Shown: positions 1 to 9,540, counted from the first letter of the stretch. The stretch: 64,000 nt of DNA from Spirosoma lacussanchae (GCF_005870035.1 NZ_SWJG01000001.1:1599639-1663638), one strand, 5' to 3'. Notes: generated by a model from the sequence alone, not told the origin. A program made the numbers and translations.

Positions 1-327
1 ATCCAGTCTATTGGTATTGTTCTGCCCGCTGACAAGAACCCGGCTGGCTATGAAGTACCGGTAGCCTATTTCAAGTGGAAAGATCTTGACAAACTGTTCC
101 GGAGTGACCCAAAAAAGTTTATCTGGTATAACCCACAAAACCAGGCTCAGCATAAAAACCTGGCCGATGCATTCGATCTGCGTCTATTCTACGGTCGTAT
201 CTGGAAGGTAGCCAATCCGGAAGACAAAGATCTGGTTTCGCAGTTTGGTGACAAAGAAGGCCTTCTGAAGTCGTACCAGGCTGAGTACGAACTGATGGAA
301 AAAGAGCATGGTCTTTGGGAGTATTAA
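1..327 (+). CDS. gldN: C-terminal end of a GldN/PorN-like gliding motility protein (partial)
   Basis: The frame is open from base 1 and stops at TAA 325-327, leaving the last 108 residues of a longer protein. The end reads EKEHGLWEY, and before it come a YNPQN segment and an LRLFYGRIWK stretch. This resembles the C-terminus of GldN/PorN, which ends in a similar EHDLWEY-type motif. GldN is a periplasmic component of the type IX secretion and gliding machinery and is usually the last gene of gldKLMN, which fits the terminator directly downstream. The assignment rests on remembered family motifs in a fragment; the start and signal peptide lie outside the window. A PorW/SprE gene 4.5 kb away supports it. 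Confidence 0.6.
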   Translation: MQSIGIVLPADKNPAGYEVPVAYFKWKDLDKLFRSDPKKFIWYNPQNQAQHKNLADAFDLRLFYGRIWKVANPEDKDLVSQFGDKEGLLKSYQAEYELMEKEHGLWEY

Positions 328-331
328 GTAG

Positions 332-359
332 AAAAGAGTGGCCCAACAGCCACTCTTTT
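332..359 (+). terminator. Rho-independent terminator after the gldN-like gene
   Basis: A perfect 11-bp stem (332-342 with 349-359) has a 6-base loop. It starts five bases after the stop codon and the right arm ends in a T run. Because the left arm begins with A's, it could also act on the minus strand. Confidence 0.85.
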
Positions 360-366
360 TCATGAT

Positions 367-412
367 CGAGCAATAAAAAAAGCCGCTAGTACGCGGCTCT
401 TTTTATTGCTCG
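367..412 (-). terminator. Terminator at the 3' end of uvrC, probably bidirectional
   Basis: A long near-perfect inverted repeat has arms around GCCGC/GCGGC flanked by A and T runs. It overlaps the uvrC stop codon at 403-405. With the hairpin at 332-359 it forms back-to-back terminators between two convergent genes. Confidence 0.8.
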
Positions 413-2211
413 ATGGTCTCAAAATACTGTTTCAGTTTCACGGCTCGGTCTTTACCAACTACTTCGGCCACTTCGTCGATGCTGGCTTCTTTTATCTTCT
501 TAACGCCCTTGAAATGCTTGAGTAGCTTAGCCGCCGTTTTCTTCCCAATACCTTCTACGTTCTCTAGTTCACTAATCAGGCTGTTCCGGCTCCGTTTATC
601 GCGGTGGTAGGTGATGGCAAAGCGGTGCGCTTCGTCGCGGATACGCTGGATGAGCTTGAGAGACTCTGATTTTTTATCGATATAAAGTGGCAGATTGTCC
701 TCAGGGAAATAGATTTCTTCCAGACGCTTGGCAATGCCGATGATAGGTACTTTGCCGTATAAACCCAACGCTTTAAGCGCGTCGCAGGCAGCACTGAGCT
801 GGCCTTTACCGCCATCAATAACAATGAGGTCAGGCATGTCGGTCTGCTCTTCCAGAACACGCGTGTAGCGACGGGTAACCACTTCGTGCATACTGGCAAA
901 GTCATTGGGGCCGACAACGGTTTTGATCGAGAAATGACGGTACTCTTTGTTAGCCGGCTTGCCTCCGATAAAACACACCATGGCCGAAACAGGGTTGGTG
1001 CCCTGAATATTCGAGTTATCGAAGCATTCGATCCGATTAGGTAAGGTTTTAAGCTGTAAGTCCTGCTTCAGTTTGATCAAAACCCGATCTTTCTTGCTGG
1101 CATTAGCTGTCGCTTCGGCAGCGGCCCGGTCCTGCCGTTCCCGACGGAAGTACAGCACGTTTTTCAGCGACATGTCGAGGAGTTTTTTCTTGTCGCCGAT
1201 CTGCGGGATAGTCACTTCTGCTTTCAGGTCGACGTCGAGCGGAATGTTCGAGATAATCTCCTTGGATTGACTGCCATACTGCTCCCGGAATTCGATGATG
1301 AGCATCGCCAGCAGATCGGCATCGGCCTCGTCCAGTTTTTTCTTTACTTCAACCGTGTGGGCCTGAACGATGGTGCCGTTGATCACCTTCATGAAGTTGA
1401 TGTAAGCGGCCGTTTCGTCGGATGCGATGGAAAACACGTCTGCATCAGCAATCTTCGGGTTTACCACTGTCGATTTACTCTGAAACCGCTGCAGTACGTC
1501 CATTTTGTCTTTGTACTGCTGGGCCTGTTCAAAAGCCAGGTCATTGGCCGCTTCGACCATTCGGTTCCGGAAGTGATCCTGAGCTGGCTTCAAATTGCCT
1601 TTCAGGATATGATGAACCTGCTCAATGTCTTTATTGTAGTCTGCTTCGGCCTGTCGTCCCTCACAGGGGCCTTTACAATTTCCGATATGGTACTCCAGAC
1701 AAACCTTATACTTACCGGCCTCAATATTCTCCGGAGCCAGATTGTAATTACAGGTGCGGATGGTAAACAGCTGGCTGAACATGTCCAGCACCGTATACAT
1801 GGGTTTCAGATTCGCAAAGGGACCATAAAAGGTACCCAGTTTGCGATCAATACGCCGGGTCGTGATTACGCGAGGAAAATGTTCATTGGTAACGCAAACG
1901 AACGGGTACGTTTTGTCGTCGCGCAGGAGGATATTGAATTTGGGCTGGTACCGCTTGATAAGCTGGTTCTCTAGCAGTAAGGCGTCAAACTCGGTATGAA
2001 CGATCGTAAATTCGATCTTTCGGATTTGACTGACCAGACGAAGCGTCTTTCGGTCGTGACCTTTGGAGTTGGTAAAATAACTACTGACGCGATTCCTGAG
2101 GTCTTTAGCTTTACCAACGTAAATCACCTCGCCAGTCGCATCGAAATAGCGGTACACCCCGGGTTCGTGAGGTACCTTGGCTAACTCTTTTTTATAATCG
2201 AATTCGGGCAT
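403..2211 (-). CDS. uvrC: UvrABC excinuclease subunit C
   Basis: 602 residues, the usual UvrC length. UvrC makes the 3' and 5' incisions in nucleotide excision repair after UvrB loads on damaged DNA. A GIY-YIG nuclease domain lies near residues 13-95 (GVYRYF, then VIYVGKAKDLRNR). A UVR segment that binds UvrB follows at about 205-240. The RNase H-like endonuclease core contains FDNSNIQG, LIVIDGGKGQ and DEAHRFAITYHR, which carry the acidic and histidine catalytic positions. A helix-hairpin-helix pair (VEGIGKKTAAKLL) closes the protein. The ATG start at 2211 places the GIY domain at the expected distance. It is transcribed in the same direction as the PBP1A gene, 136 bp upstream of it. Confidence 0.97.
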   Translation of the reverse strand: MPEFDYKKELAKVPHEPGVYRYFDATGEVIYVGKAKDLRNRVSSYFTNSKGHDRKTLRLVSQIRKIEFTIVHTEFDALLLENQLIKRYQPKFNILLRDDKTYPFVCVTNEHFPRVITTRRIDRKLGTFYGPFANLKPMYTVLDMFSQLFTIRTCNYNLAPENIEAGKYKVCLEYHIGNCKGPCEGRQAEADYNKDIEQVHHILKGNLKPAQDHFRNRMVEAANDLAFEQAQQYKDKMDVLQRFQSKSTVVNPKIADADVFSIASDETAAYINFMKVINGTIVQAHTVEVKKKLDEADADLLAMLIIEFREQYGSQSKEIISNIPLDVDLKAEVTIPQIGDKKKLLDMSLKNVLYFRRERQDRAAAEATANASKKDRVLIKLKQDLQLKTLPNRIECFDNSNIQGTNPVSAMVCFIGGKPANKEYRHFSIKTVVGPNDFASMHEVVTRRYTRVLEEQTDMPDLIVIDGGKGQLSAACDALKALGLYGKVPIIGIAKRLEEIYFPEDNLPLYIDKKSESLKLIQRIRDEAHRFAITYHRDKRSRNSLISELENVEGIGKKTAAKLLKHFKGVKKIKEASIDEVAEVVGKDRAVKLKQYFETIEQ

Positions 2212-2347
2212 ATAGCCAGCAGTATTTGGTCTACTCCGAATTTAAAAGGGAGTGTTAACAGAACAACTGACAGGCCGCAAAGGTTGCCTGAGCCGGACCC
2301 TGAACGTTGAATAAACCGCTCCGAATCCGGCTTAGTATAAAAGGTGG

Positions 2348-4705
2348 TTATTGAAGGATATCCTCTTCGTCTTCCGGAACGACTTTAGGTGGAATGTACC
2401 GTTGTGAGGAGTCGATGTGGAAGCCTCCGCAGTCGATCCGGAAGTTGTTCGGCTTACGGAAGGGTTCCGGACGATACTGAGTCAGCGTAGGATCGGCGTA
2501 TACCTTCTGCATGTACATGGCCCAGGCCGGCATAGCCAATCGGCCACCTTGACCGAGTTCAATGGTTCGGAAGTGAATAGAGCGGTCATCGCCACCTACC
2601 CACAGCCCCGAAACCAGATGCTGGGTCATGCCCATAAACCAGGCATCCGAATAGTTAGAGGTGGTTCCCGTTTTGGCCGCAATTTCGTTTCCGCCTTCCA
2701 GCAGTTTGTACTGCGTCCGTAAGCGCTGGGCCGTACCATTGGGGTCTTCAACGGCTCCGCGCATCAGGTGAAGCATTTCATAGGCCCGATTGGCGCTGAT
2801 GACCTGATTGGCATCGGGAGTGAAAACTTTCAGGACATTACCGTTCTTGTCGGTAATACGCAGAATCATCATGGGACGAACCCGAATGCCGCCGTTGGCA
2901 AACGCGCAGTAGGCAGCTACCATTTCATACACCGATACGTCGCCCGTACCCAGGCAGAGGGTAGGGTTGTTGGGCAGGTCTTTACTTTGAATCCCCATGT
3001 CATTGGCGTACTTGATGACCGCAGCCGCCCGGGTTTTCTTAATCAGCTGCGCACTGACCGTATTGATCGACTGGCCCAGAGCCTCCCGCAACGACAGGCT
3101 ACGGCCACTATACCGACCGGTCGAGTTCTTAGGCATCCAGGGCGGTCCGCCATTGTTATCTTCACCATGGGCAAAAACGGTGGGTCTGTCAGCAATATGG
3201 CTACAGGGCGTCACGAAACCCTGGTCCAGCGCCGTCAGGTAAACGAACGGTTTAAAGGTAGAGCCAGGCTGGCGTCGGCTCTGACGAACGTGATCGAACT
3301 TTATATGTTTAAAATTAATGCCACCTACCCAGGCCTTGACATGGCCATAGCGTGGATCCATTGACATAAAGCCCGTATTGAGCAAGCGCTTGTAATAACG
3401 AATGGAGTCCAGCGGGCTCATCGTCGTATCCTTCTCGTTCCGTTTGCCGCCGTAGACGAACACTTTCATCTTGGTCGGTTTGCGCATCTCCTGCCATATG
3501 GTCTTCTCATCATCGCCATAAACGGCTTTTAGCTGCTTGTATCGGACGGTCTGTTTGGCGCGCGCTTCGATAAAACCAGGGCTTTCTACATATTTCTTGG
3601 TCCGGGGGTCTTTCTGTACCCAGGGGTTGCGTCCCCGCCAGTGCTCGTAGAACTTCTTCTGCTGGTCGCGCATGTTCGTCATTACGGCTTCTTCGGCATA
3701 AGCCTGCATGCGGGAGTCGATGGTGGTGTAGATCTTTAGTCCGCTGGTGTATAGGTCAAGATCGGCTCCGGGATTCTCCTCGTTGTACTGCCTGATCCAC
3801 CGTTTAATGTCATCGCGAATGACCGATCGGAAATAAGCCGCCATACCGGTATTCTGATTCTCTACGCTAAAGTCCAGCTTGAGCGGTTTGCTTTTGTAGG
3901 CCTGAAATTGCTCATCGGTCAGGAATTTATATTTGCGCATCTGCGACAGCACCACGTTCCGGCGCTCGCGGGTCCGGTCTTCGAACAGCCGCGGGTTGTA
4001 GAGGGTCGGGTTTTTGAGCATGCCGACCAGCGTAGCCGCTTCCTCTACATTGAGGTTCCAGGGCTCTTTGCCAAAATAGGTTTTAGCCGCCGTTTTTATG
4101 CCGTAAGTGTTATTGCCGAACGATACCGTGTTGAGGTACATCATCATGACCTCCTGCTTGGTATAATTGCGTTCGAGCCGTACGGCCAGAATCCATTCTT
4201 TGGTCTTGGCAATGACCAGCCCGACTATTGGAACCTGCCCCAGAATGCCCCGTAGTTCTTCCCGGCGGGTGTCGAACAGGTTTTTGGCCGTCTGCTGGGT
4301 TAGCGTACTACCCCCGCCCGAACTGGACGCGCTCCGGAACGTCAGGAAGCCACCCACCGCCCGAAACAGCGACCGGGGATCGATGCCAGAATGTTTCACA
4401 AAACGAGCGTCTTCAGTGGCCAGCAGGGCCGACGTTACATTTGGCGACACCTGCGATATTTCGATGGGTGTCCGGTTTTCAACGTAATACTTACCCAGCA
4501 ACTGATTATCGGCGGTGTATACCTCTGAGGCTTCTTCGCTTTTGGGGTTCTCCAGCGCCTTCAGGCTGGGCATACCACCAAACAACCAGAAGAAATTATA
4601 GCTGACCGCTACTACATATACGATCAGCAGAACGATGCCGATCAGCGAAAAGCGCCAGATAATTCGAATCAATTTTCGGTAGGGACCGGGAGCGAACTCG
4701 ATCAT
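2348..4705 (-). CDS. mrcA: Penicillin-binding protein 1A (transglycosylase/transpeptidase)
   Basis: 785 residues, a bifunctional class A PBP that polymerises and cross-links peptidoglycan in the periplasm. A membrane anchor lies at about residues 14-38. The GT51 glycosyltransferase domain follows, with catalytic-type Glu in ATEDARF (about 98) and GGSTLTQQ. The transpeptidase domain has the SxxK serine in RQPGSTFKPF (about 483), an SxN motif in GQSINTVS, and KTGTTSN at about 677. All active-site motifs are intact. The start is ATG at 4705. PorW/SprE lies 86 bp upstream on the same strand. Confidence 0.96.
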   Translation of the reverse strand: MIEFAPGPYRKLIRIIWRFSLIGIVLLIVYVVAVSYNFFWLFGGMPSLKALENPKSEEASEVYTADNQLLGKYYVENRTPIEISQVSPNVTSALLATEDARFVKHSGIDPRSLFRAVGGFLTFRSASSSGGGSTLTQQTAKNLFDTRREELRGILGQVPIVGLVIAKTKEWILAVRLERNYTKQEVMMMYLNTVSFGNNTYGIKTAAKTYFGKEPWNLNVEEAATLVGMLKNPTLYNPRLFEDRTRERRNVVLSQMRKYKFLTDEQFQAYKSKPLKLDFSVENQNTGMAAYFRSVIRDDIKRWIRQYNEENPGADLDLYTSGLKIYTTIDSRMQAYAEEAVMTNMRDQQKKFYEHWRGRNPWVQKDPRTKKYVESPGFIEARAKQTVRYKQLKAVYGDDEKTIWQEMRKPTKMKVFVYGGKRNEKDTTMSPLDSIRYYKRLLNTGFMSMDPRYGHVKAWVGGINFKHIKFDHVRQSRRQPGSTFKPFVYLTALDQGFVTPCSHIADRPTVFAHGEDNNGGPPWMPKNSTGRYSGRSLSLREALGQSINTVSAQLIKKTRAAAVIKYANDMGIQSKDLPNNPTLCLGTGDVSVYEMVAAYCAFANGGIRVRPMMILRITDKNGNVLKVFTPDANQVISANRAYEMLHLMRGAVEDPNGTAQRLRTQYKLLEGGNEIAAKTGTTSNYSDAWFMGMTQHLVSGLWVGGDDRSIHFRTIELGQGGRLAMPAWAMYMQKVYADPTLTQYRPEPFRKPNNFRIDCGGFHIDSSQRYIPPKVVPEDEEDILQ

Positions 4706-4791
4706 TTTTTACTGTTTACAATTAGTGGGTGTATTGGTCCGAGCTACCAGATTTTTCGGACTGCAGCCAGCTCTGAACAGCACACATAAAC

Positions 4792-7041
4792 TTATTTTCG
4801 CTTTGCTGTTGCCTGATTCGCGGCCGACTGCATTTCTTTGGCTCTGGGCAGCAATGTGCTGGTTGGATAATCGCGTATAAACTCGTTCAGCGCCTGCCGA
4901 TAGGCATCCGTTGTCTGTACCCGGCCAATGAGTATGACCCGCAGCATAGCCAGCTTATCCTCCATTTTAGTGCCTGCCATCCCACCCAGTGCCGTTTCTG
5001 CCCGGGCCAGCGCTTCGGTTATGTTGTTGGCTTTATACAGCTCATAAATCTGCGTATATGTAGCAACGGCCTGCGCTTCTGAATCCGTGGTCTGGGTCGC
5101 GGTCCGACCCGTCAGACGAGCATACGAAGTATTCGGATATTCGGCCAACAGTTTGTCTTTCCAGACCGACGTGCGTCCCAGCTGCTCGTTCGATAAATGA
5201 AGCAGGTAGTAGACCTCCGGTTTTTGCAGCGTTGACGGGTAGCGGGTCAACAGCTGCTCAAACGTCGGAATCGCATCCGCAGGCTGATTTAGGTCAAATT
5301 TATAGAGCTTGCCTAGTTTATACAACGCATTTTCGATACGCTGGTTCGCCTGCGCCTGTGCTTCTTTTGAAAAGGGCAGTTTTGCCAGTAGAGCATCCCG
5401 GCGGGCGTTCTGGCTGGGAGGGTTCCCGTTGGTAGCTCCGCCCGGAGCGGTAGCCGGTTGCAGCGTAGGATTTGGGTTTATGCCATCGGCAGGAGAGTTG
5501 CCATTTAGCGGACTCGACAGATTAGCGATAGCGCCCGAGGCTTCTTTAGTGCTGCGACGCCAGTTGTCTTCAAGCGGGCGGTTACCCCAGCGGGCCGAAA
5601 ACTCCTGCCGGCCCTGGTTCAGGGCGATAGGATTGTAGAGCACCCAGCGTTCGGTGGGCGTCAGATTCGAGTTGGTAGCGCCGGGCATTGAAGTACCGGC
5701 GCCTGAACTGGCCCGATCAATGATTTGCTGAGCCAGGGCGGCCTGCTCCCGATCTTCTTTATCCTGCTGAGCCAGTATTTTGTCAAGTCGCTGGTTAAGC
5801 GCAACTCGGTCCAGCTGAGCCAGGGTTAACAGACTATCGTCCGTTTGGATCGTTGTGGTATACTGAACAAAATCGTCGAGCGTCTTTTTGCGGGTCAGCA
5901 GAGCTGCATATTCCGGCGACTGGCGGGGCAGCAGAGCCAGGGCGCTGTCGTAATACACTTTTGCCTTGGCGTAGTTGGCTTTTTTCTCAAAATAAAGCCG
6001 ACCCATTTCCAGATAGGTGTAGGGAACCTGGGACGTATTGGCACCCGCTTCCCGAATCGATTGACTGTAATAACCAATGGCTTTATCGATTCGGCCGGAG
6101 CGGGCTTCCAGCAATCCCATCGTAAAATAAATCTTATCCTTCAGGTCGACGTTTTTCCGGTCGTTCAGCATCGACTCAAACGTTTCGGTCGACTGCGCCA
6201 GCCGTTTCTGATCACCCGTCAGGCCGTTGCTTTGAATAGCGTACAGGTTTGCGTAGAACGACTGGTCATAGTTAGGGCGGGCGCGCAGCACGGTTCTGTA
6301 CTGCTCAACGGCTTTGGCCGGCTGGCCGATCAGATCGTATAACTGACCGGCAATCAGGTGCAGTCGGGCGGTTTGTTCTCCTCTTTTCAGCGCCGGGAAA
6401 GTAGCCTCCAGAATACCAACAGCCAGACCGTATTCGCCCCGGCGCTGGTGGAGATACGCTTTGGTCAGGTAAAAATCGCGGGTGTTAGTTTTGTTGAGAG
6501 GTTGAGTGCGCAGGTATTCGGAAACGTTCAGGGCATTCGTGTAGTCGTCGGCTTCCACATACGCCCGCATCAGGCCAACCAGCGCCGTGTGCTTGTCAGT
6601 TTCACTTGTTCCCTTTGTGTTGACGTATTTGAAAACCTCAATAGCATTCGGCAGATCCTGTTTCAGCAGGCGAGCCCGGCCAATCAAAATATAGGCATTA
6701 TCGAGCCATTTACTATTCTGATGGCGTTCTGGAATCAGCGATGCTTTCTTGATGGCATCGTCAAGCTGAGGCCGAACCGAAGCAATGGCGTTTGAATCGA
6801 CCGGGAGCAGAATGGGTAAAAGCTGGTTGTAATTTTCCTGACGGGTTTTGAAGAAGACCTGCTCTGCTGCATTGATCTGATCACGGGCAATTACGTAGGC
6901 ATTATAATGGGCCGTGAGATTATGATATCCTTTGCTGATCGGTTTGGTGCTGTATTGTGAACAGGAGACCAGACCAGCCGTCGTCAATCCGAAGACGACC
7001 GTTGGCAAAAGAAAAGAACGATTACAGAGATAGCGGAACAT
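4792..7041 (-). CDS. porW: Type IX secretion system lipoprotein PorW/SprE (TPR protein)
   Basis: 749 residues with a lipoprotein signal: a hydrophobic stretch and a lipobox ending at Cys27 (GLVSC). The mature start has the signature YHNLTAHYNAYV, characteristic of SprE/PorW, followed by many tetratricopeptide-like helices over about residues 90-400 and again near 590-740. The middle (about 450-560) is rich in Asn, Gly and Pro and looks unstructured. SprE/PorW is needed for gliding and T9SS secretion in Flavobacterium and Porphyromonas, acting in the cell envelope with the GldKLMN core. The GldN-like end at the left edge supports the role. The low-complexity middle varies in the family and is not a sign of damage. 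Confidence 0.86.
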   Translation of the reverse strand: MFRYLCNRSFLLPTVVFGLTTAGLVSCSQYSTKPISKGYHNLTAHYNAYVIARDQINAAEQVFFKTRQENYNQLLPILLPVDSNAIASVRPQLDDAIKKASLIPERHQNSKWLDNAYILIGRARLLKQDLPNAIEVFKYVNTKGTSETDKHTALVGLMRAYVEADDYTNALNVSEYLRTQPLNKTNTRDFYLTKAYLHQRRGEYGLAVGILEATFPALKRGEQTARLHLIAGQLYDLIGQPAKAVEQYRTVLRARPNYDQSFYANLYAIQSNGLTGDQKRLAQSTETFESMLNDRKNVDLKDKIYFTMGLLEARSGRIDKAIGYYSQSIREAGANTSQVPYTYLEMGRLYFEKKANYAKAKVYYDSALALLPRQSPEYAALLTRKKTLDDFVQYTTTIQTDDSLLTLAQLDRVALNQRLDKILAQQDKEDREQAALAQQIIDRASSGAGTSMPGATNSNLTPTERWVLYNPIALNQGRQEFSARWGNRPLEDNWRRSTKEASGAIANLSSPLNGNSPADGINPNPTLQPATAPGGATNGNPPSQNARRDALLAKLPFSKEAQAQANQRIENALYKLGKLYKFDLNQPADAIPTFEQLLTRYPSTLQKPEVYYLLHLSNEQLGRTSVWKDKLLAEYPNTSYARLTGRTATQTTDSEAQAVATYTQIYELYKANNITEALARAETALGGMAGTKMEDKLAMLRVILIGRVQTTDAYRQALNEFIRDYPTSTLLPRAKEMQSAANQATAKRK

Positions 7042-7159
7042 TCAGGGGGTGGCACGTCATACTCAACGATAAAAACGCTCAGAGCCGAACCAGCGGTATG
7101 TAACGTAAGGCCAAATTAACGAATTTTGGTGTTTATATTGTACCAATCCCTGCAAAACA

Positions 7160-7429
7160 ATGGACAGTCAAGCGGATTCACCGGCCCCAAACGAGGACAA
7201 AAAGCCTGACAGAAACGATCTGGTCTCGAAGGCCACGGAAAAAACGACGTCGTTTGCGCAGTACAGCGGCATCGCGTTCCAGATGCTGGGTACTATTGGC
7301 CTCGGTGTGTACGCTGGGCTGAAGCTCGACGAGTGGCAGGGTAATGCGCGCCCAATCTGGACCATTGTTCTATCACTCACCGCCATCGGTGCCTCGCTCT
7401 ATTTGTTCATCAAACAGCTAACCCGGTAA
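7160..7429 (+). CDS. atpZ: AtpZ/AtpI-family ATP synthase accessory protein
   Basis: 89 residues: a polar N-terminus of about 35 residues, then two membrane helices (about 38-55 and 67-85) joined by a short loop LKLDEWQG. The two-helix layout with a conserved G-V-Y-G-L-type first helix is typical of AtpZ/AtpI proteins, which precede the F0 genes and help c-ring assembly or Mg2+/Ca2+ handling. It starts an operon that runs to atpH and is divergent from porW, with 118 bp between the start codons where the promoters should lie. Confidence 0.75.
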   Translation: MDSQADSPAPNEDKKPDRNDLVSKATEKTTSFAQYSGIAFQMLGTIGLGVYAGLKLDEWQGNARPIWTIVLSLTAIGASLYLFIKQLTR

Positions 7430-7534
7430 ATCAGCAGGGCAGACCAGCACGGTATGACAGCTGGCCCACTACGTTGCCGTAGCTGGTGTGGACATACGAG
7501 TCCCGGTAACTAACCTGTTACTTTTTTTTATTCC

Positions 7535-7897
7535 ATGTTTCGCACCCTACTCTTCACTGGATTCCTTGCGATTGTATTTTTCATAGCCGAACGGTATTAC
7601 GCTGTACCCTGGTTACATGCCTCCTGGAAAGCTATACTTGTCTTCTTTGTTAGCGTCTCTCTACTGACCCACCGGCTGGTAGAAACGGGTTTGCAGGGCA
7701 ATCAGGAGCGATTTGTGCCCTTGTACCTGGCGGCTACTGTAGCCCGGTTTATTGTGGGGCTAATTTTTGTCGGTTTCTTTTTGCTTCAATCCGTCGCTGA
7801 CCGCCGAACCTTCGTTTTGGATTTTCTTGTCCTGTATATAATCTACACGGGCTTTGAGGTTTGGGGCATTCATCGTAAATTGCGCCAAAATTCGTAA
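7535..7897 (+). CDS. Small integral membrane protein of the ATP synthase operon
   Basis: 120 residues with four predicted membrane helices (about 4-20, 28-45, 65-85 and 93-110) and a basic tail. It sits between atpZ and atpB, where many bacteria have AtpI. I see no clear AtpI signature. Its size, topology and position make an assembly role for the F0 sector the simplest inference. It ends 19 bases before the chosen atpB start, so the two genes are probably cotranscribed. Membership of a named family could not be established by reading. Confidence 0.65.
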   Translation: MFRTLLFTGFLAIVFFIAERYYAVPWLHASWKAILVFFVSVSLLTHRLVETGLQGNQERFVPLYLAATVARFIVGLIFVGFFLLQSVADRRTFVLDFLVLYIIYTGFEVWGIHRKLRQNS

Positions 7898-7916
7898 AAC
7901 CGATCAGTACCATCAG

Positions 7917-9020
7917 ATGATGCGTTCGATTCTAAATAGATTGCTGCTCGCTATCGCACTCGTAATGAGTCCAATAGCCTTTACTCAAGCCCAGGAACAC
8001 GGTCATGAAGGCGAAACCGTTGAACACGGCGAAACCCGCAAAGAGGGATTCGACGTAGGCGGAATGATCATGCACCATATTAAGGATGAGCATGGTTGGG
8101 AACTGGCGCATGGCGTTACCATCCCGCTTCCCGTCATTTTGTACTCGCCCGACCGGGGGCTCGAAGTCTTCTCGTCATCACGTCTGGCACACGATCAGGT
8201 GTATAACGGATACAAACAGGTACACGGCAAAATTCACCGGGTCGACGCAGCGGGCAATGACGACCACGAAGCCAAGTTTTATAACTTTTCTATCACAAAG
8301 AATGTCGCGTCGCTGCTGCTGAGTGCTATCATCCTGCTGAGCATCTTCCCGGCTGTTAGCCGGTCTTACGCCAAAAATCGGGGTAAGGCGCCGAAAGGGC
8401 TACAGTCGTTCCTGGAGCCGATCATTCTGTTTGTTCGCGACGAAATTGCCAAACCCAGCATTGGACCCAAATACGTCAAGTATCTACCCTACCTGCTGAC
8501 GCTGTTCTTCTTCATTCTGGTTAACAATCTGCTGGGGCTGCTGCCGGGTGCTGCTAACCTAACGGGGAACATTGCCGTTACGCTGGTTCTGGCCGTGATC
8601 ACGTTCCTGATTGTATCGTTCAGTGGGAACAAGCATTACTGGATGCACATTGTCAAACCAACGGGGGTGCCCTGGTTCGTTCTTCCAATCATGATCCCGG
8701 TCGAAATTGTTGGTGTATTTATGAAGCCGATCTCGCTGATGGTCCGGTTGTTCGCTAATATCACGGCTGGTCACATCATTATCCTGAGCTTACTCGGACT
8801 GATCTTCATGGCCAATAGCCTGGGTGGTATGACAACCAGTATTGCTATCAGCCCGGTTGTGCTGTTCTTCACGCTCTTCCTGAATTTGATCGAGTTGCTG
8901 GTTGCGTTCCTGCAGGCGTTCATCTTCACGCTGCTGACTGCCATGTACATCGGCAGCGCGGTAGAAGAGCATCACGAGGCTGATCACGGTATTGGTTTCG
9001 AAGGCGCAGAAGCCCATTAA
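7917..9020 (+). CDS. atpB: F0F1 ATP synthase subunit a
   Basis: 367 residues. The start is taken at the ATG pair 7917/7920, which places a signal-like hydrophobic segment (NRLLLAIALVMSPIAF) at the N-terminus; an earlier in-frame start at 7854 would overlap the preceding gene by 44 bases. A His/Glu-rich soluble segment of about 100 residues follows, typical of Bacteroidetes subunit a. The membrane core includes LMVRLFANITAGH, whose Arg is the essential proton-channel residue. Subunit a provides the half-channels for proton flow against the c-ring. Glu/His-rich residues recur at the C-terminus. The next gene is atpE. Confidence 0.96.
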   Translation: MMRSILNRLLLAIALVMSPIAFTQAQEHGHEGETVEHGETRKEGFDVGGMIMHHIKDEHGWELAHGVTIPLPVILYSPDRGLEVFSSSRLAHDQVYNGYKQVHGKIHRVDAAGNDDHEAKFYNFSITKNVASLLLSAIILLSIFPAVSRSYAKNRGKAPKGLQSFLEPIILFVRDEIAKPSIGPKYVKYLPYLLTLFFFILVNNLLGLLPGAANLTGNIAVTLVLAVITFLIVSFSGNKHYWMHIVKPTGVPWFVLPIMIPVEIVGVFMKPISLMVRLFANITAGHIIILSLLGLIFMANSLGGMTTSIAISPVVLFFTLFLNLIELLVAFLQAFIFTLLTAMYIGSAVEEHHEADHGIGFEGAEAH

Positions 9021-9051
9021 TTTGCAATCTTTTGTTTCGTTTCACTTATAA

Positions 9052-9321
<270 letters not shown>

Positions 9322-9395
9322 TCCCGGCAGAAAATGTATCCGGGTAAGCTGGTTGCATTAGGCACTGGCGTCATTACCCACCGCGTATCCGAGAA

Positions 9396-9432
9396 ACGTC
9401 CGTCTGGTTTGGGCTTGCCAACCAGCGGACGT
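9396..9432 (+). promoter_or_regulatory. Hairpin 1 in the atpE-atpF spacer
   Basis: ACGTCCGTCTGGTT (9396-9409) pairs with 9420-9432, 13 bp with one bulged T and a 10-base loop. No T run follows directly. It could be an attenuator or an mRNA-end stabiliser that raises atpE mRNA over downstream genes; this is inference from position. Confidence 0.45.
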
Positions 9433-9462
9433 CTTTCAACAAAAGATTGACCCCGATTTGTA

Positions 9463-9481
9463 AACGCCCCGTTTGGGCGTT
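9463..9481 (+). promoter_or_regulatory. Hairpin 2 in the atpE-atpF spacer
   Basis: AACGCCC (9463-9469) pairs perfectly with 9475-9481 around a 5-base loop. It lies 60 bases before the atpF start and has no long T run, so it may be a processing or stabilising structure and not a strong terminator. Confidence 0.4.
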
Positions 9482-9540
9482 GATCACAAGTCGTAGACAA
9501 GAACATTCTAAGTCAACACTTATAAATCGAACTCCATAAA

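Noticed and set aside
1267-1974. 235-codon open frame on the plus strand
   Set aside because: It lies fully antisense to uvrC, whose conserved domains cover the region.
2252-2335. GCCGGA...TCCGGC repeat as the PBP1A terminator
   Set aside because: The stem is only about 7 bp with a long loop and no T run on the minus strand.
7854-7916. Upstream start for atpB
   Set aside because: It overlaps the previous gene by 44 bases and puts non-conserved residues before the signal-like segment.
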